This document shows, in pieces, positions 63,170 through 64,000 of a stretch of 64,000 nt of DNA. Origin of the DNA: Flavobacteriales bacterium. GTDB lineage: Bacteria; Bacteroidota; Bacteroidia; Flavobacteriales_F; PHOS-HE28. The notes under the pieces were generated by a model that worked only from the letters and a program-made list of their open reading frames with translations, searched no databases and was not told where the DNA came from. How positions within the stretch are numbered: position 1 is the first letter of the stretch; each line of letters begins with the position of its first letter. The position numbers were made by a program, and so were the translations under genes. The stretch spans positions 166,444-230,443 of the forward strand of contig JAHBUL010000004.1 of assembly GCA_019638085.1 (NCBI GenBank), read 5' to 3'.

Positions 63170-64000
63170 TCATTTTTCCGTGCAGATCCGCATCAGGACC
63201 TTTTCTGCCAGCGACAAGGCATGGCGGCTCCGGCCTTCGCGCAACCCTTCTGCCATCGCGGACAACGTACCTGCTTCGGCATGTTCCATGGCGCGGGGAT
63301 GGATGTAATGCGAACGGCAGACCGCGCGGGTATTCCCGAGCTGCTCCGCCACCTCATCGATCATGGTCACCACGCAACTGCGACGCGCGGTGAGGCTGGG
63401 GGCCGGCCCCATCCGCAATGCCGCCTCCACGAAGCAAGCACTTCCCTGCCATGTGCGTAGGTCCTTGCTGGTGAAGTCCCCATGCGTGGCCGTGCGTATG
63501 TACTCGTTCACCATTCCGGAATCCACCGCATGTACTTCACCGGCCTCATCCTCGTATTGGAACAGGTGCTGGCCCGGCAATTCCTTGCAGCGCATCACCA
63601 AGCGGGCCAAGCGTTTGCTGCGCAGTCCCACGTCGTGCGTCTTCCCGGATTTACCCTTGAACCGCAGGTGTGTCCCGGAGCGGTCCTTTTTCAGGTGATG
63701 GTCCTTCAAGGTGCTCAGGCCGAAGCTGCCATTGGCCTGGGCATAGGCCTTGTTGCCCACCCGCATGCGTGTGCGCTCCATGATGGCGATCACGCCTGCC
63801 AGCACTTTCTCCTTGGGCATGCCTTGCCTGCGCAGATCGGCATCCACCACCTTGCGCATCTTCGGAAGCGCCTTGCCCAACGCGGCCAAGCGATCGAACT
63901 TTACTTGCCCGCGCACCTTGCCCCAGCGCGCGTGGTAGCGGTATTGCTTCCGCCCCTTCACATCAATGCCGGTGGCCTGCAGGTGACCGTTGGCGTACGG
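63170..64000 (-). CDS. DNA topoisomerase IB, N-terminus beyond the right edge
   Basis: The frame continues unbroken through the right edge (codons spell ...PYANGHLQATGIDVKGRKQYRYH), so this is the C-terminal 276 residues of a topoisomerase IB. It has the catalytic Tyr in SHYIHP, the active-site Arg in TSKDLRTWQGS, conserved KGRKQYRYH and HLRFKGKSGKTHDV elements of the poxvirus-like family. It relaxes supercoils by a 3'-phosphotyrosine link. The enzyme is often found in stress-related gene neighbourhoods of environmental bacteria. The stop is at 63170. Confidence 0.93.
   Translation of the reverse strand, partial: PYANGHLQATGIDVKGRKQYRYHARWGKVRGQVKFDRLAALGKALPKMRKVVDADLRRQGMPKEKVLAGVIAIMERTRMRVGNKAYAQANGSFGLSTLKDHHLKKDRSGTHLRFKGKSGKTHDVGLRSKRLARLVMRCKELPGQHLFQYEDEAGEVHAVDSGMVNEYIRTATHGDFTSKDLRTWQGSACFVEAALRMGPAPSLTARRSCVVTMIDEVAEQLGNTRAVCRSHYIHPRAMEHAEAGTLSAMAEGLREGRSRHALSLAEKVLMRICTEK

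Overview
The window is a GC-rich chromosomal segment of a Bacteroidota bacterium, most likely a Flavobacteriales-type lineage. The evidence is several secreted proteins ending in type IX secretion (T9SS) sorting domains (one type B, five type A), a PorV-like outer-membrane barrel, the linked order hpt-adk-obgE, Bacteroidota-type promoters (TTG/TTTG plus TAnnTTTG) and many small Bacteroidota lipoproteins. No rRNA, tRNA, CRISPR array, integrase or transposase was seen. Both edges cut genes: an unknown protein at the left and topoisomerase IB at the right.

Bases 1-19.6 kb hold a fatty-acid beta-oxidation regulon that appears to have been split. A MarR regulator, a fused 3-hydroxyacyl-CoA dehydrogenase/enoyl-CoA hydratase and a thiolase lie together at 3.9-8.7 kb. 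The acyl-CoA dehydrogenase sits at 17.7 kb. The MarR gene and the dehydrogenase gene carry nearly identical palindromes (GTATGC-NN-GCATAC) upstream, which points to one regulator. Between the two parts are a four-helix-bundle gene bordered by tandem and inverted repeats, two small unknown proteins, a Bro-N protein, a lipoprotein hydrolase, a 2'-5' RNA ligase-like protein, and a module (TPR histidine kinase, LytTR regulator, T9SS protein) bracketed by two direct copies of a 166-bp repeat.

Bases 19.9-31 kb carry three T9SS cargo proteins, an O-methyltransferase, a DUF2007 protein, a TerB-like protein, threonine aldolase, a HisKA_2 histidine kinase and an OmpA-family protein. Bases 31-36 kb (minus strand) are a tightly packed operon hpt-adk-obgE-PAP2-crcB-PafA-like phosphatase whose last four genes overlap end to start. 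Bases 36.2-39.2 kb encode a PorV-like barrel and a helix-hairpin-helix plus barrel protein.

Bases 39-57.6 kb look like an envelope and stress-resistance island: three paralogous DUF2383 four-helix proteins, OsmC, DUF748, DUF1328, tiny membrane proteins and lipoproteins, an AI-2E/PerM-type transporter, two divergent related secreted proteins, a PNPOx-like stress protein, a PAS histidine kinase, YtxH, an FAD oxidoreductase, a low-affinity iron permease domain protein, a GGGKKSGSG-tailed small protein, a PqiA-like membrane protein and a nitrilase-fold amidohydrolase. Four of these genes share an upstream motif (GGTAYGAWWWTG) at two fixed distances from the start codon, so a common control element is possible. 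Bases 57.7-64 kb hold a giant CheB-CheR-PAS-histidine kinase-receiver protein with an N-terminal DNA-binding-like domain, a ferritin and topoisomerase IB.

Start codons were moved inward from the longest open frame wherever a signal peptide, family start or overlap made an internal ATG more credible; this is stated for each gene.
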